Shown piece after piece: positions 1-11,468 of a stretch of DNA of 64,000 nucleotides. Made by a program: the position numbers and the translations under genes. Under the pieces are notes generated by a model. The model saw nothing but the letters and a program-made list of their open reading frames with translations, made no database searches and was not told where the DNA came from. This DNA is from Pseudomonadota bacterium. GTDB taxonomy: Bacteria; Pseudomonadota; Gammaproteobacteria; Burkholderiales; Thiobacillaceae. The stretch is from positions 1 through 64,000 of the forward strand of contig JAJXTE010000001.1 in the NCBI GenBank assembly GCA_021784115.1, in the 5' to 3' direction. Each line of letters starts with the position of its first letter. The stretch's first letter is position 1.

Positions 1-113
1 AGAAACGCCGTGATGGCGAACAGGAACGAGGCGGGGTAGGCGAACACGGCGATCGCTTCTTGCCACAGGGGCCGCGGCGCCACAGTAGCGGCAGTGGACG
101 CAGTATTGTTCAT
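1..113 (-). CDS. Partial membrane protein (N-terminal part only, cut by window start)
   Basis: Reverse-strand reading from ATG at 113 gives MNNTASTAATVAPRPLWQEAIAVFAYPASFLFAITAF..., open to the window edge; its ATG overlaps the stop of the 110..559 ORF. Confidence 0.5.
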   Translation of the reverse strand, partial: MNNTASTAATVAPRPLWQEAIAVFAYPASFLFAITAF

Positions 114-559
114 TGTCGTCTGGCCGTAGCTTGCATATGAAAATTGCCCACGACGATCAAGTAGCTCGAAAGCACAAAATGGAACAGGATCGGCAAATAG
201 CTACGAAACCAATGGTGCTCGGACAGGCCGGTCAACCCGATTGCCAAGCGCAAGACCATGGCGAGGAAGTAAATGAGTCCGGTGATGAAAAATATCCAGC
301 CTTGGCTTCGGTTGGGCTGCATCTGACGCGTCATGATGCGCTGCAGGATCCGGGCATAAAAAACGATGATTAAGATTTGGGAGGTCAGCAAGACCTCATA
401 CGGCACGGCGCCACTCTGCCATGCGTCAAATGGGGGCAGAAAGGGGAGTTCCAGGTAACGCTGTAGCAACTGCGCCAGCACCCGAAAGCAAAACAGCCCT
501 AGCAGAATAGACAGGGCAATCCCGTGAAACTTGCTGGGTGGCCAGGCTTGTTCTCTCAT
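110..559 (-). CDS. Hypothetical multi-pass membrane protein
   Basis: 149 aa ORF with several hydrophobic segments; ATGA-type overlap with the next reverse ORF. Confidence 0.65.
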   Translation of the reverse strand: MREQAWPPSKFHGIALSILLGLFCFRVLAQLLQRYLELPFLPPFDAWQSGAVPYEVLLTSQILIIVFYARILQRIMTRQMQPNRSQGWIFFITGLIYFLAMVLRLAIGLTGLSEHHWFRSYLPILFHFVLSSYLIVVGNFHMQATARRQ

Positions 560-767
560 CGTCGCATGATGTCCTTCTCGGAATACGCTCGGGCAGCCTC
601 GGAATACGCTCGGGCAGCGATTGAATTGAGGAAATCAGTCAGCTTCCCAGGAACATGCTTGTCCATAAACCATGCCCAAGTGCATATGTCGTTGCCAATG
701 GAGGCTTTTCAGTTTGAATATGATCGGGGCCAAGCGCTCGTAAACCGCCCCAATGTAACATTCGGGC

Positions 768-2585
768 ATGCTGAAAACCATCGTCCCCGCGCGTCTCGAA
801 TTCAAGGACGGCGTGCCGTATTCCGCCGCCTACGGCGACATCTACCATTCCGCCGACGGCGGCGCGGGGCAGGCGCGCCATGTTTTTCTGCAGGGCTGCG
901 GATTGCCGCAGGCGTGGGCGGGGCGGGGCCGCTTCGTCGTGCTGGAAACCGGGTTCGGCACGGGGCTGAATTTTCTGGCCACCTGGGCGGCGTGGCGCGA
1001 CGACCCGGCGCGCACGCCGCGGCTGCATTTCCTGTCGGTCGAGAAACACCCGTTTCGCGCTGAAGACCTGGCGCGGCTGCATGAACAATGGTCGGAATTC
1101 GCTCCGCTATCGGAAGAACTGCTGGCGAACTGGCCGACGCTGACGCCGGGCTTCCACCGCATCGCGCTCGACGGCGGGCGGGTGCAGCTCACCCTGATGC
1201 TGGGCGACGCGCTCGACTGTCTGCCGCAGGTGCCGGCCGAGGTCGATGCCTTCTATCTGGATGGCTTTGCGCCCGACTGCAACGCCGACCTGTGGCAGCC
1301 GAAGCTGTTCGACGTGCTGGCACGGCTGGCAAAACCCGATGCCACGGCGGCGACCTACACGGTGGCGGCGCCGGTGCGCGAGGGGCTGGCGCAGGCCGGC
1401 TTCGTCTGTGACAAGCGCGTGGGCTACGGTCGCAAGCGGCATTGCCTGAGCGCGCGCTTCGCGGGTCAATCCCGATGGGTCGTATCTGCCCAACCGCGCC
1501 ACGTCACCGTCATCGGCGCCGGCGTGGCGGGCGCGGCAACCGCGCATGCGCTGGCGCTGCGCGGCCTGGAAGTCACGGTGCTGGAGCGCGCCGCCGCGCC
1601 GGCACAGGCCGCGTCGGGCAACCCGGTGGCCGTGTTCCGGCCGGTGATCTCGCGCGACGACAACCGCGCCACGCGCCTGACGCGCGCAGCCTTCCTGCAT
1701 GACCTGCGCGCATGGACGGCGCTGGGTGGCGTCGAATGGGCGCGCTGCGGCGTGCTGCATCTGGCCAAGGATGCGGACGCGGCGGCGAAGCAGCAGCAGG
1801 CGCTGGCCGCCACCGCGCCGCCTGCCGATTTCGCGCGCTGGGTAGACCTCGACGAAGCGCGTGAACTGGCGAACTGGCCGGTCGCCGCGGCCGGCGTGTT
1901 TTACCCGACAGCGGGCTGGATGGTGCCGGCGGGGCTGTGCCGCGCCTGGCTCGATCATCCGGCGATACGCCTAAGGACCGGATGCGCCGTAGCGCGTGTT
2001 CGGGGTGGTTCAGGCGGCTGGCAGGTGCTGGGCGCTGACGGCTCGATCCAGGCCGAGGCTGATGCCGTGGTGCTGGCGAACGCGCGCGACGCGCTGAGCC
2101 TGGTTCCCGACCAGGTCTGGCCGCTCAATACCGTGCGCGGGCAGATCACGCAGTTGCCGCCCGGCAGCCTGCCGCAACTCCAACGGGTGGTCGCGCGCGA
2201 AGGCTATGTAGCGCCGGGCGCGTCCCGGCCGCTGGTCGGTGCAACCTACGAACATGATGACGACGACACGATGCCGCGCACGGCGAGCGACCTTGCCAAC
2301 CTGGCGCGGCTGGAAGCGATTCTGCCCGGTGCCGGCGAGGGCCTGGCCGCCGGGGCGGTGAGCGGACGTGCCTCGTTGCGCGCCACCCTGCCGGACCGGT
2401 TGCCGCTGGTCGGGGCGGTCGGAGGACGCTCCGGCCTGTACGTGGCGGCAGGCTATGCCTCGCGCGGGGTGGTGTGGGCGGGCCTGCTGGGCGACGCGCT
2501 GGCCGACCTGATGACGCAGCAGCCCTTGCCGCTGGAGGCCGAGTTGATGCGGGCGATCGCGCCGGACCGCTTCACCTTCCGCTGA
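768..2585 (+). CDS. mnmC: Bifunctional tRNA (mnm5s2U34) methyltransferase / FAD-dependent cmnm5 oxidoreductase
   Basis: 605 aa; N-terminal methyltransferase (ETGFGTGLNFL, DAFYLDGFAPDCN) fused to a FAD oxidoreductase (HVTVIGAGVAGAATAHALALRGLEVTVLER). Confidence 0.93.
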   Translation: MLKTIVPARLEFKDGVPYSAAYGDIYHSADGGAGQARHVFLQGCGLPQAWAGRGRFVVLETGFGTGLNFLATWAAWRDDPARTPRLHFLSVEKHPFRAEDLARLHEQWSEFAPLSEELLANWPTLTPGFHRIALDGGRVQLTLMLGDALDCLPQVPAEVDAFYLDGFAPDCNADLWQPKLFDVLARLAKPDATAATYTVAAPVREGLAQAGFVCDKRVGYGRKRHCLSARFAGQSRWVVSAQPRHVTVIGAGVAGAATAHALALRGLEVTVLERAAAPAQAASGNPVAVFRPVISRDDNRATRLTRAAFLHDLRAWTALGGVEWARCGVLHLAKDADAAAKQQQALAATAPPADFARWVDLDEARELANWPVAAAGVFYPTAGWMVPAGLCRAWLDHPAIRLRTGCAVARVRGGSGGWQVLGADGSIQAEADAVVLANARDALSLVPDQVWPLNTVRGQITQLPPGSLPQLQRVVAREGYVAPGASRPLVGATYEHDDDDTMPRTASDLANLARLEAILPGAGEGLAAGAVSGRASLRATLPDRLPLVGAVGGRSGLYVAAGYASRGVVWAGLLGDALADLMTQQPLPLEAELMRAIAPDRFTFR

Positions 2586-2664
2586 GTTAAAGGGCCCCGG
2601 AGCGCCATGCCGCTGCGGGCGCCTTGAAATCGCCGCAATTCCCCCACATTTACTAAGCTGATGA

Positions 2665-4038
2665 ATGAGGGAATACAGCATGTCTACCATCCGACCCGCG
2701 GCCGTTGCCGGAATGTTCTATCCGGACAACCCCATCGAACTCAAGCGCACCGTCACCGAGTTGCTGGCGAAGGCCAGGCCAGCCGCGTCGTCGCGCCCCC
2801 CCAAGGCATTGATCGTGCCGCACGCAGGCTATATCTATTCGGGCCCGGTTGCCGCCAGTGCCTATGCGCAACTGGCGGCGCTGCGCGGCCGCATTCGTCG
2901 GGTGGTGCTGCTCGGCCCCACCCATCGCGTCTGGGTGCGGGGACTGGCGCTGCCGGAGGCGGAACGCTTCGCCACGCCGCTCGGCGAGATTGAACTCGAT
3001 CGCGAGGGCATGCAGCGTCTGGCCGATCTGCCGCAAGTGACCCGCAGCGCAGCGGCCCACCAGATGGAGCACTCGCTGGAGGTGCAGCTGCCCTTCCTGC
3101 AGCAGGTGCTGGGCGATTTCCAGTTGCTGCCGCTGGCGGTGGGCGAGGCCACTGCCGCCCAGGTGGCCGAGGTGCTGGAAACCGTGTGGGGCGGTAGCGA
3201 GACGCTGATCGTGATCAGTTCCGACCTGTCGCACTTCCTGCCCGACGCGGTCGCCCGCGAGGTGGACGGCGGCACGGTGGAGGCCATCCTGGCGCTGGAT
3301 TCGCATCTCAACCATGAACAGGCCTGCGGCGCGACGCCGATCAACGGCCTGCTGCTGGCGGCGCGCAAACACGCTCTGCGGCCGGTGATGCTGGATGTGT
3401 GCAATTCCAGCGACACCGCCGGCGACCCCGACCGGGTCGTCGGCTACGCCGCCTTTGCGTTCGAGTCTGAAGAAGACACGGATCAGCCGGAGGCGGAAAA
3501 GGGCGAAACCCTGCTGAAACTGGCGCGCTCCGAAATCGCCTCGAAGCTGTGGGAGGGCGCGGCGCAGAACTTCACGGCCGCCTGGCTGCAGGAACCGGGC
3601 GCGAGCTTCGTCACGCTCACCCGCGAGGGCGAGCTGCGCGGTTGCATCGGTACACTGGAGGCGCATCGCCCGCTGGAGATCGACGTGCGCGAGAACGCAG
3701 TGGCGGCGGCGTTCCACGATCCGCGCTTCATGCCGCTCTCACGCGGCGAGTTCGACGCGGTCCGGGTCGAGGTGTCGCTGCTGTCGCCTACAGAGCCGCT
3801 GGAGGTGGGGGACGAGGACGCTGCACGGGCCGCGCTGCGGCCGCACGTCGACGGCGTGGTGTTCGAGTACGGCCACCATCGCAGCACCTTCCTGCCGCAG
3901 GTATGGGAGCAGTTGCCCGACCCGGACGAGTTTCTCGCCTACCTGAAACGCAAGGCCGGCCTGCCGATGGATTTCTGGGCCGAGCAGGTGCGCCTGTCGC
4001 GCTACACCGTCACGAAGTGGAAGGAGCAGATGGCATGA
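2665..4038 (+). CDS. AmmeMemoRadiSam system fusion protein: Memo-like (B) plus AMMECR1-like (A) domains
   Basis: N-terminal MSTIRPAAVAGMFYPDNP...VPHAGYIYSG (Memo family); C-terminal GASFVTLTREGELRGCIGTLEAHRPLEIDVRENAVAAAFHDPRF (AMMECR1 family). Confidence 0.92.
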   Translation: MREYSMSTIRPAAVAGMFYPDNPIELKRTVTELLAKARPAASSRPPKALIVPHAGYIYSGPVAASAYAQLAALRGRIRRVVLLGPTHRVWVRGLALPEAERFATPLGEIELDREGMQRLADLPQVTRSAAAHQMEHSLEVQLPFLQQVLGDFQLLPLAVGEATAAQVAEVLETVWGGSETLIVISSDLSHFLPDAVAREVDGGTVEAILALDSHLNHEQACGATPINGLLLAARKHALRPVMLDVCNSSDTAGDPDRVVGYAAFAFESEEDTDQPEAEKGETLLKLARSEIASKLWEGAAQNFTAAWLQEPGASFVTLTREGELRGCIGTLEAHRPLEIDVRENAVAAAFHDPRFMPLSRGEFDAVRVEVSLLSPTEPLEVGDEDAARAALRPHVDGVVFEYGHHRSTFLPQVWEQLPDPDEFLAYLKRKAGLPMDFWAEQVRLSRYTVTKWKEQMA

Positions 4039-5129
4039 GCATCCCCGAATCGCATTATCCGGCGCGCTGGTGGCATGTGCTGCCCGATGGCCGCGTCGAG
4101 TGCGACCTCTGCCCGCGCTACTGCAAGCTGCACGAGGGCCAGCGCGGCCTCTGCTTCGTGCGCAAGATGGAGGGCGGCAAGATGGTGCTCACCACCTACG
4201 GCCGCTCGTCCGGCTTCTGCGTTGACCCCATCGAGAAGAAGCCGCTCAACCATTTCTACCCCGGCTCGTCGGTGTTCTCCTTCGGCACCGCCGGCTGCAA
4301 CCTGGCGTGCAAGTTCTGCCAGAACTGGGACATTTCCAAGTCGCGCGAGACCGACACCATGGTCGACCAGGCCATGCCGGACGAGATCGCCGAAGCCGCC
4401 GAGAAGAGCAGCTGCAAGAGCGTGGCCTTCACCTACAACGATCCGGTGATCTTCGCCGAATACGCGATGGACGTGGCCGAAGCCTGCCATGCGCGCGGCA
4501 TTAAGACCGTGGCGGTTACGGCCGGCTACATGACCGACGAACCGCGCCGCGAATTCTATTCGAAGATGGATGCGGCCAACGTCGACCTGAAAGGCTTCAC
4601 CGACGAGTTCTACGTCAAGCTGACCGGCGGCCACCTGCAGCCGGTACTCGAAACGCTGACCTATCTGAAGCGAGAGACGAACGTGTGGTTCGAGATCACG
4701 ACCTTGCTGATTCCCGGTCAAAACGACTCCGATGCCGAGCTCGTGGCGATGAGCCAGTGGATTCTGCGCGAGCTCGGCCCTGACGTGCCGCTGCACTTTT
4801 CCGCCTTCCACCCAGACTGGAAGATGCTGGACGTGCCGTCCACGCCGGCCTCCACGCTGACCCGCGCGCGCGACATCGCGCTGAAGGCCGGGCTGCATTA
4901 CGTCTACACCGGCAACGTGCACGATCCTGCCGGCGGCACGACGTCGTGCCCGAGCTGTCACGAGCCGCTGATCGTGCGCGACTGGTATCGCATCGACCAC
5001 TACAGTGTCACACCCGACGGCCACTGCCCGAAGTGCGGCAGCGCCATCGCCGGCCGCTTCGGCGCCTTCATCCATCCCTTCGGCAACCGCCGCATCCCGA
5101 TCGCCATGCACCGCGAGGATCGCGCATGA
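4035..5129 (+). CDS. AmmeMemoRadiSam system radical SAM enzyme
   Basis: CNLACKFC radical SAM motif in GTAGCNLACKFCQNWDISKS; ATG overlaps the upstream stop. Confidence 0.93.
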   Translation: MSIPESHYPARWWHVLPDGRVECDLCPRYCKLHEGQRGLCFVRKMEGGKMVLTTYGRSSGFCVDPIEKKPLNHFYPGSSVFSFGTAGCNLACKFCQNWDISKSRETDTMVDQAMPDEIAEAAEKSSCKSVAFTYNDPVIFAEYAMDVAEACHARGIKTVAVTAGYMTDEPRREFYSKMDAANVDLKGFTDEFYVKLTGGHLQPVLETLTYLKRETNVWFEITTLLIPGQNDSDAELVAMSQWILRELGPDVPLHFSAFHPDWKMLDVPSTPASTLTRARDIALKAGLHYVYTGNVHDPAGGTTSCPSCHEPLIVRDWYRIDHYSVTPDGHCPKCGSAIAGRFGAFIHPFGNRRIPIAMHREDRA

Positions 5130-5776
5130 GCACCTCCTCCCTGGTCCATATCCCGGCCGGCGGCGTCAGGGTCGAAGGCATGCTCGAGATTCCCGACGGC
5201 GCCGTCGGTCTGGTGCTGTTCGCCCACGGCAGCGGCTCGTCGCGACATTCGCCGCGCAACAACTATGTCGCCAGCGAATTGCGCGCGGCCGGCGTCGGCA
5301 CGCTGCTGATGGATTTGCTGACGCCCGAAGAGGACCGCGATTATTCCCGCCGCTTCGACATCGGCCTGCTGACGCAGCGTCTGCTGGAGGCTGTGCGCTG
5401 GGTCGGAACGCAGGAGGCCACACGCGACCTGTCGCTCGGGTTCTTTGGCGCCAGCACCGGTGCCGCCGCCGCGCTCGAAGCCGCGTCGGCGCTGGGCGAC
5501 CAGGCCCGCGCCGTGGTGTCGCGCGGCGGCCGTCCCGACCTCGCCAGCGAGCTGGCGCTGCAGAAGGTGACCGCGCCGACATTGCTGCTGGTGGGCGGCT
5601 ATGACGACGGCGTGATCGACCTCAACCAGCTGGCGTACGACCAATTGCGCTGCGAGAAGGAGATGGTGATCGTGCCTGGCGCCACCCACCTGTTCGAGGA
5701 GCCCGGCACGCTGGAGGCCGTGGCGATGCGGGCCGCAGGGTGGTTCGCCGAGCATCTGCCGCGCCGGCCACAGTGA
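5126..5776 (+). CDS. Alpha/beta hydrolase (dienelactone hydrolase-like)
   Basis: VLFAHGSGSSRHSPRNN and GFFGASTGAAAALEAA motifs; ATGA overlap with the upstream CDS. Confidence 0.8.
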   Translation: MSTSSLVHIPAGGVRVEGMLEIPDGAVGLVLFAHGSGSSRHSPRNNYVASELRAAGVGTLLMDLLTPEEDRDYSRRFDIGLLTQRLLEAVRWVGTQEATRDLSLGFFGASTGAAAALEAASALGDQARAVVSRGGRPDLASELALQKVTAPTLLLVGGYDDGVIDLNQLAYDQLRCEKEMVIVPGATHLFEEPGTLEAVAMRAAGWFAEHLPRRPQ

Positions 5777-5806
5777 GCGTGCTGGCTCGCTGACAACCGG
5801 CATGGC

Positions 5807-6538
<732 letters not shown>

Positions 6539-6541
6539 ACC

Positions 6542-9088
6542 ATGCCCGCCCCCGATCCGCTCTCCCCAAGTTTCTGGCAGCCGCCGCTGGCGGCGCTGCA
6601 GGCGCGGCTGGGCAGTTCGCCTGACGGCTTGAGCGAGGCGGAGGCCGACGCGCGGCGCCGCACCTTCGGGTCCAACCTGCTGCGCCCGCGCGCGGAGCGG
6701 GCATGGCTCCTGCAGTTCCTGACCCACTTCAGGAATCCGCTGGTGCTGGTGCTGCTGGCGGCCAGCGCGATTGCCGGGATGCTCGGCGACATGAAGAGCT
6801 TTGTCGTCATCACCGTCATTGTGCTGATGAGCGTGACGCTGGATTTCTTCCAGGAGTATCGCGCAAGCCGCGCCGTCGAAAAACTGCGGCACACGGTTGC
6901 CTTGCGTGCTTCGGTGATCCGCGGCGGCCAGGCGCGCGAGATTCCGGTCGTCGAACTGGTTCCCGGCGACGTGGTTCTGCTTGCCGCCGGCGACCTGGCG
7001 CCGGCCGATGGGCGCGTGCTGGAGGCGCGCGACCTGTTCGTCAACCAGGCGCTGCTGACCGGCGAATCCTACCCGGTCGAAAAGCGCGCGGAGGACGAAA
7101 TTCCGGACGCCGACATGATGGCTGCGACCAACGCGCTGTTCCTCGGCACCTCGGTCATTAGCGGGGCGGGGCGCATGCTGATCGTCCGCACCGGCGCTGC
7201 CACCGCGCTGGGGGAGATTGCCGACACGTTGACGCAGCGCCCGCAGGCGACGGCCTTCGAGCGCGGGACCCAGGCCTTCGGTGCCCTCATCCTGCGCCTC
7301 ACCGTAATCCTCGTGCTGGCGGTGCTGCTGATCAACGCGGCGTTCCACCGCCCGCTGTTCGAGTCTTTCCTGTTCGCCGTGGCGCTGGCGGTGGGCCTGA
7401 CGCCGGAGCTGCTGCCGATGGTGCTGTCGGTCACGCTGTCGCAGGGCGCGATGCGGCTGGCGCGGCGGCGTGTCATCGTCAAGCGGCTGTCTGCCGTGCA
7501 GGAACTGGGCGGCATCGACGTGCTGTGCACCGACAAGACCGGCACCCTGACCGAAGGGCACATCCGACTGGAGCGGCACGTCGACGCCCTCGGCCGCGAC
7601 AGCGATCGCGTGCTGGAACTCGCCTACCTCAACAGCCAGTTCGAGACCGGCATCCGTAGTCCGCTCGACGAGGCGATCCTGGCGCACACCCACATCGACG
7701 TCAGCCCCTGGCGCAAGATCGACGAGGTGCCGTTCGACTTCGAGCGGCGGCGGGTCTCGGTGCTGCTGGAACGTGCCGGGGCGCGCAGCCTGTTCGTGAA
7801 AGGCTCGCCCGAAGACGTGCTGCGGCTGTGCACGCGCTATGAAGACGCGGACGCGCTGCATCCCATCGACGACGCGGCGCGCGAACGCATCCTGGCGCTG
7901 TTCGAGGAACTGAGCCGCGACGGATTCCGGGTGCTGGGCATCGCCTGGCGCCAGGCGCCGCCGCATCAGGATCACGCCGTGGTTACCGACGAGAGCGAAC
8001 TGGTGTTCTGCGGATTTGCCGCGTTTCTCGATCCGCCGAAAGTCAGTGCGGCGCCGGCGCTCGCCGCGCTGGCGGCCGGCGGCGTGGCAGTGAAGATTGT
8101 CAGCGGCGACAACGAACTGGTCGCGCGCTACATCTGCGAAAAACTGGGCGTGACGATCAGCGGCGCACTCAACGGCAGCGATATCCAGGGCATGAACGAC
8201 CCGGCCCTGCATGCGCAGGTGGAGCGGGTCAACCTGTTCTGTCGCGTCACGCCCGCGCAAAAAACGCGGATTATCGACGCATTGCGGGCACGCGGCCACG
8301 TGGTGGGCTTTCTCGGCGACGGCATCAACGACGCGCCGGCGCTGCACGCGGCGAATGTCGGCATCTCCGTCGACAGCGCGGTCGACGTCGCCAAGGAGGC
8401 GGCGGATCTGGTGTTGCTGGAGCACGACCTGAACGTGCTGCAGGAAGGTGTGCGCGAAGGCCGCCGCACGTTCGGCAACGTCACCAAGTACATCATGATG
8501 GGGACCAGCTCCAACTTCGGCAACATGTTCAGCATGGCCGGCGGCACGCTGTTTTTGCCTTTCCTGCCGATGCTGCCGATCCAGATCCTGCTCAACAACT
8601 TCCTCTACGACCTGTCGGAGATTGCCATCCCGCTCGACCGGGTGGACGAGGATACGCTGGCCCGCCCGCGGGTGTGGGACATGCACTTCATCCGCAACTT
8701 CATGCTGGCCCTGGGGCCGGTGAGTTCGGTGTTCGACTTCCTGACCTTCTTCGTGATGCTGAAGGTGTTCCAGGCAAACGAGGCGCTGTTCCATACCGGC
8801 TGGTTCATCGAGTCCATCGCCACCCAGGTGCTGGTCATCTTCGTCATCCGCACCCGCGGCAGCCCGCTCGTCAGCCGGCCCAACGTCTGGCTGGTGGTGT
8901 TGTCGCTTGCGGTGGTGGCGCTGGCGGCACTGCTGCCCTGGCTGCCGTTCGCCGGCCACCTCGGCTTCGTGGCGCCGCCGCCCGCGTTCTACGCGGTGCT
9001 GGCCGGCATCGTTGCCGCCTATCTCGCTGTCATGCTGTGGGCCAAGCAGCTGTTCTACCGGCACTGGGAACGGCGCCACCCGCGATGA
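6542..9088 (+). CDS. mgtA: Magnesium-translocating P-type ATPase (MgtA type)
   Basis: DKTGTLT phosphorylation motif, [14 protein letters not shown], and MgtA-type SPLDEAIL. Confidence 0.9.
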   Translation: MPAPDPLSPSFWQPPLAALQARLGSSPDGLSEAEADARRRTFGSNLLRPRAERAWLLQFLTHFRNPLVLVLLAASAIAGMLGDMKSFVVITVIVLMSVTLDFFQEYRASRAVEKLRHTVALRASVIRGGQAREIPVVELVPGDVVLLAAGDLAPADGRVLEARDLFVNQALLTGESYPVEKRAEDEIPDADMMAATNALFLGTSVISGAGRMLIVRTGAATALGEIADTLTQRPQATAFERGTQAFGALILRLTVILVLAVLLINAAFHRPLFESFLFAVALAVGLTPELLPMVLSVTLSQGAMRLARRRVIVKRLSAVQELGGIDVLCTDKTGTLTEGHIRLERHVDALGRDSDRVLELAYLNSQFETGIRSPLDEAILAHTHIDVSPWRKIDEVPFDFERRRVSVLLERAGARSLFVKGSPEDVLRLCTRYEDADALHPIDDAARERILALFEELSRDGFRVLGIAWRQAPPHQDHAVVTDESELVFCGFAAFLDPPKVSAAPALAALAAGGVAVKIVSGDNELVARYICEKLGVTISGALNGSDIQGMNDPALHAQVERVNLFCRVTPAQKTRIIDALRARGHVVGFLGDGINDAPALHAANVGISVDSAVDVAKEAADLVLLEHDLNVLQEGVREGRRTFGNVTKYIMMGTSSNFGNMFSMAGGTLFLPFLPMLPIQILLNNFLYDLSEIAIPLDRVDEDTLARPRVWDMHFIRNFMLALGPVSSVFDFLTFFVMLKVFQANEALFHTGWFIESIATQVLVIFVIRTRGSPLVSRPNVWLVVLSLAVVALAALLPWLPFAGHLGFVAPPPAFYAVLAGIVAAYLAVMLWAKQLFYRHWERRHPR

Positions 9089-11454
9089 ACGCGCTCGACC
9101 GCAAGCTCCTGCGCGACCTGTGGCACATGCGCGGCCAGGTGCTGGCGATCGCCGCGGTCATCATGGGCGGCGTCGCCACCATGGTGATGTCGCTCTCGAC
9201 CTACGATTCGCTGGTCACCACGCGCGACCGCTTCTACAGCGAATACCGTCTCGCCGATGTGTTCGCCGGCCTGAAGCGTGCACCCGACCCCGTGGCGGAA
9301 CGGCTTGCCGCCCTGCCGGGGGTGGAGCGACTGGAAACCCGGGTGAGGGCAGGAGTGAAGCTGGAAGTGGCCGGTTTTTCCGATCCCATCACCGGCCAGA
9401 TACTGTCCTTGCCGGACGTCGGCGAGGCGCAGCTCAACCGCATCTATTTCAAGCGCGGACGCAGCGTGCAGCCCTGGAGCACGGACGAGGTGGTGCTGTC
9501 CGACACCTTCGCCGATGCCCACCATCTGCAGCCCGGCGACACGCTCGCCGCCATCATCCACGGCAAGCGCAAGAAACTCACCGTGGTCGGCGTCGCGGTA
9601 TCGCCGGAATATGTCTACCAGATCGCGCCCGGCGCCATGTTTCCCGACTTCAAGCGCTACGGCGTGCTGTGGATGGGGCGCAACGCGCTCGCCACCGCCT
9701 ACGACATGAAGGGCGCGTTCAACCAGGTCAGCCTGACGCTGGCGCGCGACGCCAACGAACAGGACGTCATCGACCGCGTCGATGCGATTCTGGCGGACTA
9801 CGGTGGCACCGGCGCCTACGGACGCCGCGACCAGTTTTCCAACCGCTTTCTCAGCGAGGAGCTGAAGCAGTTGCGGACCATGGCCACCATTTTCCCGGCC
9901 ATCTTCCTTGGCGTCGCCGCCTTCCTGCTCAACGTCGTGCTGAGCCGGCTGATCGCGCTGCAGCGCGAGCAGATCGCCATCCTCAAGGCGTTCGGCTACC
10001 GCTATGCGGCGATCGGCGCGCACTACGTCAAGATGGTGCTGCTGATGGCGCTGCTTGGCGTCGCGGCCGGGGTGGCGCTCGGGACCTGGTTCGGCCAGGG
10101 GCTGTCGCATGTCTACAGCGAAACGACGTTCCGCTTTCCCTATCTGGACTACCGGCTGCAGCCGGGCACGGTGCTGATCGCGCTGGCGGTGTCGGCGCTG
10201 GCGGCGGTCAGCGGCACGCTGGTGTCCGTCATGCGCGCCGTGCGCCTGCCGCCGGCCGAGGGCATGCGCCCGGAGATGCCGGCGAGCTACCGCACCACTT
10301 TGGTCGAGCGCATCGGCCTGCAGCGCTGGCTCGCCGCGCCGTCGCGGATGATCCTGCGCCATATCGGGCGGCGCCCGCTGAAGTCGCTCCTGACCGTGCT
10401 CGGCATCGCCTGCGCCTGCGGCCTGATGATGGTGGGCAACTACCAGAAGGGCGCGATCGACTTCATGGTCGACGTGCAGTTCCGCCAGGCCTCGCGCGAG
10501 GATCTGGCGCTCGCCTTCATCGACCCCACTTCCGGCCGCGCCTTGCATGAGCTTGCCGCGCTGCCCGGCGTCGAGTTCGTTGAAGGCTATCGCGACGTGC
10601 CGGCGATCCTGCGCTTCGGCCAGTACCGTCATCGCGCCGCGCTGTTCGGCATCCAGCCCGAAGGCAGGCTGCACCGCTCGCTCGACAGCCGGTTGCAGCC
10701 GGTGGCGGTGCCCCCGGCCGGCGTGGTGCTTACCGATTATCTGGCGAACAACATCCTGCACGTGAAGCCGGGTGACATGCTGACGGTGGAGGTGCTGGAA
10801 GGCAGTCGTCCGGTGCGGCAGGTGCCGGTGCTCGGCATCACCCAGCAGTATCTGGGCGTGTCGGCCTACATGCAGAAGGAGTCGGTGAATGCCTTGATGC
10901 GGGAGGGTAATACGGTGACCGGCGCCTATCTGGCGGTGGAGCCGGGCAGCGAGCCGGAGCTCTATGCCAGGCTGCACGAGCGCCCGCGCGTCCTCGGCAT
11001 GGTCGCCAACAAGACGGCGATCCAGAGCTTCTATGCCACCATCGGCGAATTCATCCTGTTCTACAACCTGGTGGCCACGGTGCTCGCCGGCGCCATCGGC
11101 TTCGGGGTGGTCTACAACAGCGCGCGCATCGCGCTGTCGGAGCGCGGGCGCGAGCTCGCCAGCCTGCGCGTGCTGGGCTTCACCCGCGGCGAGATCGCCT
11201 ATATCCTGCTCGGAGAACTGGCGCTGCTGACGCTGGCGGCGATTCCGGTCGGCTTCCTGGTCGGTGTCGGCCTGGTCGGCATCCTGGTCGTGGCCTTCCA
11301 GAGCGAGCTCTACCGGCTGCCGCTCATCCTGACGCCGGAAAACTACGCCATGGGCGCGAGCGTCGTCATCGTCTCGGCGCTGCTGTCCGGGCTGCTGCTC
11401 TGGCGGCGCCTTGGCCGGCTGGATCTGGTGGCGGTTCTGAAAACACGCGAATAG
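9085..11454 (+). CDS. ABC transporter permease (FtsX-like, duplicated permease domain)
   Basis: [43 protein letters not shown]...; two FtsX-like transmembrane blocks; start ATG overlaps the upstream stop. Confidence 0.88.
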   Translation: MNALDRKLLRDLWHMRGQVLAIAAVIMGGVATMVMSLSTYDSLVTTRDRFYSEYRLADVFAGLKRAPDPVAERLAALPGVERLETRVRAGVKLEVAGFSDPITGQILSLPDVGEAQLNRIYFKRGRSVQPWSTDEVVLSDTFADAHHLQPGDTLAAIIHGKRKKLTVVGVAVSPEYVYQIAPGAMFPDFKRYGVLWMGRNALATAYDMKGAFNQVSLTLARDANEQDVIDRVDAILADYGGTGAYGRRDQFSNRFLSEELKQLRTMATIFPAIFLGVAAFLLNVVLSRLIALQREQIAILKAFGYRYAAIGAHYVKMVLLMALLGVAAGVALGTWFGQGLSHVYSETTFRFPYLDYRLQPGTVLIALAVSALAAVSGTLVSVMRAVRLPPAEGMRPEMPASYRTTLVERIGLQRWLAAPSRMILRHIGRRPLKSLLTVLGIACACGLMMVGNYQKGAIDFMVDVQFRQASREDLALAFIDPTSGRALHELAALPGVEFVEGYRDVPAILRFGQYRHRAALFGIQPEGRLHRSLDSRLQPVAVPPAGVVLTDYLANNILHVKPGDMLTVEVLEGSRPVRQVPVLGITQQYLGVSAYMQKESVNALMREGNTVTGAYLAVEPGSEPELYARLHERPRVLGMVANKTAIQSFYATIGEFILFYNLVATVLAGAIGFGVVYNSARIALSERGRELASLRVLGFTRGEIAYILLGELALLTLAAIPVGFLVGVGLVGILVVAFQSELYRLPLILTPENYAMGASVVIVSALLSGLLLWRRLGRLDLVAVLKTRE

Positions 11455-11468
11455 GAACAACAACAGCT

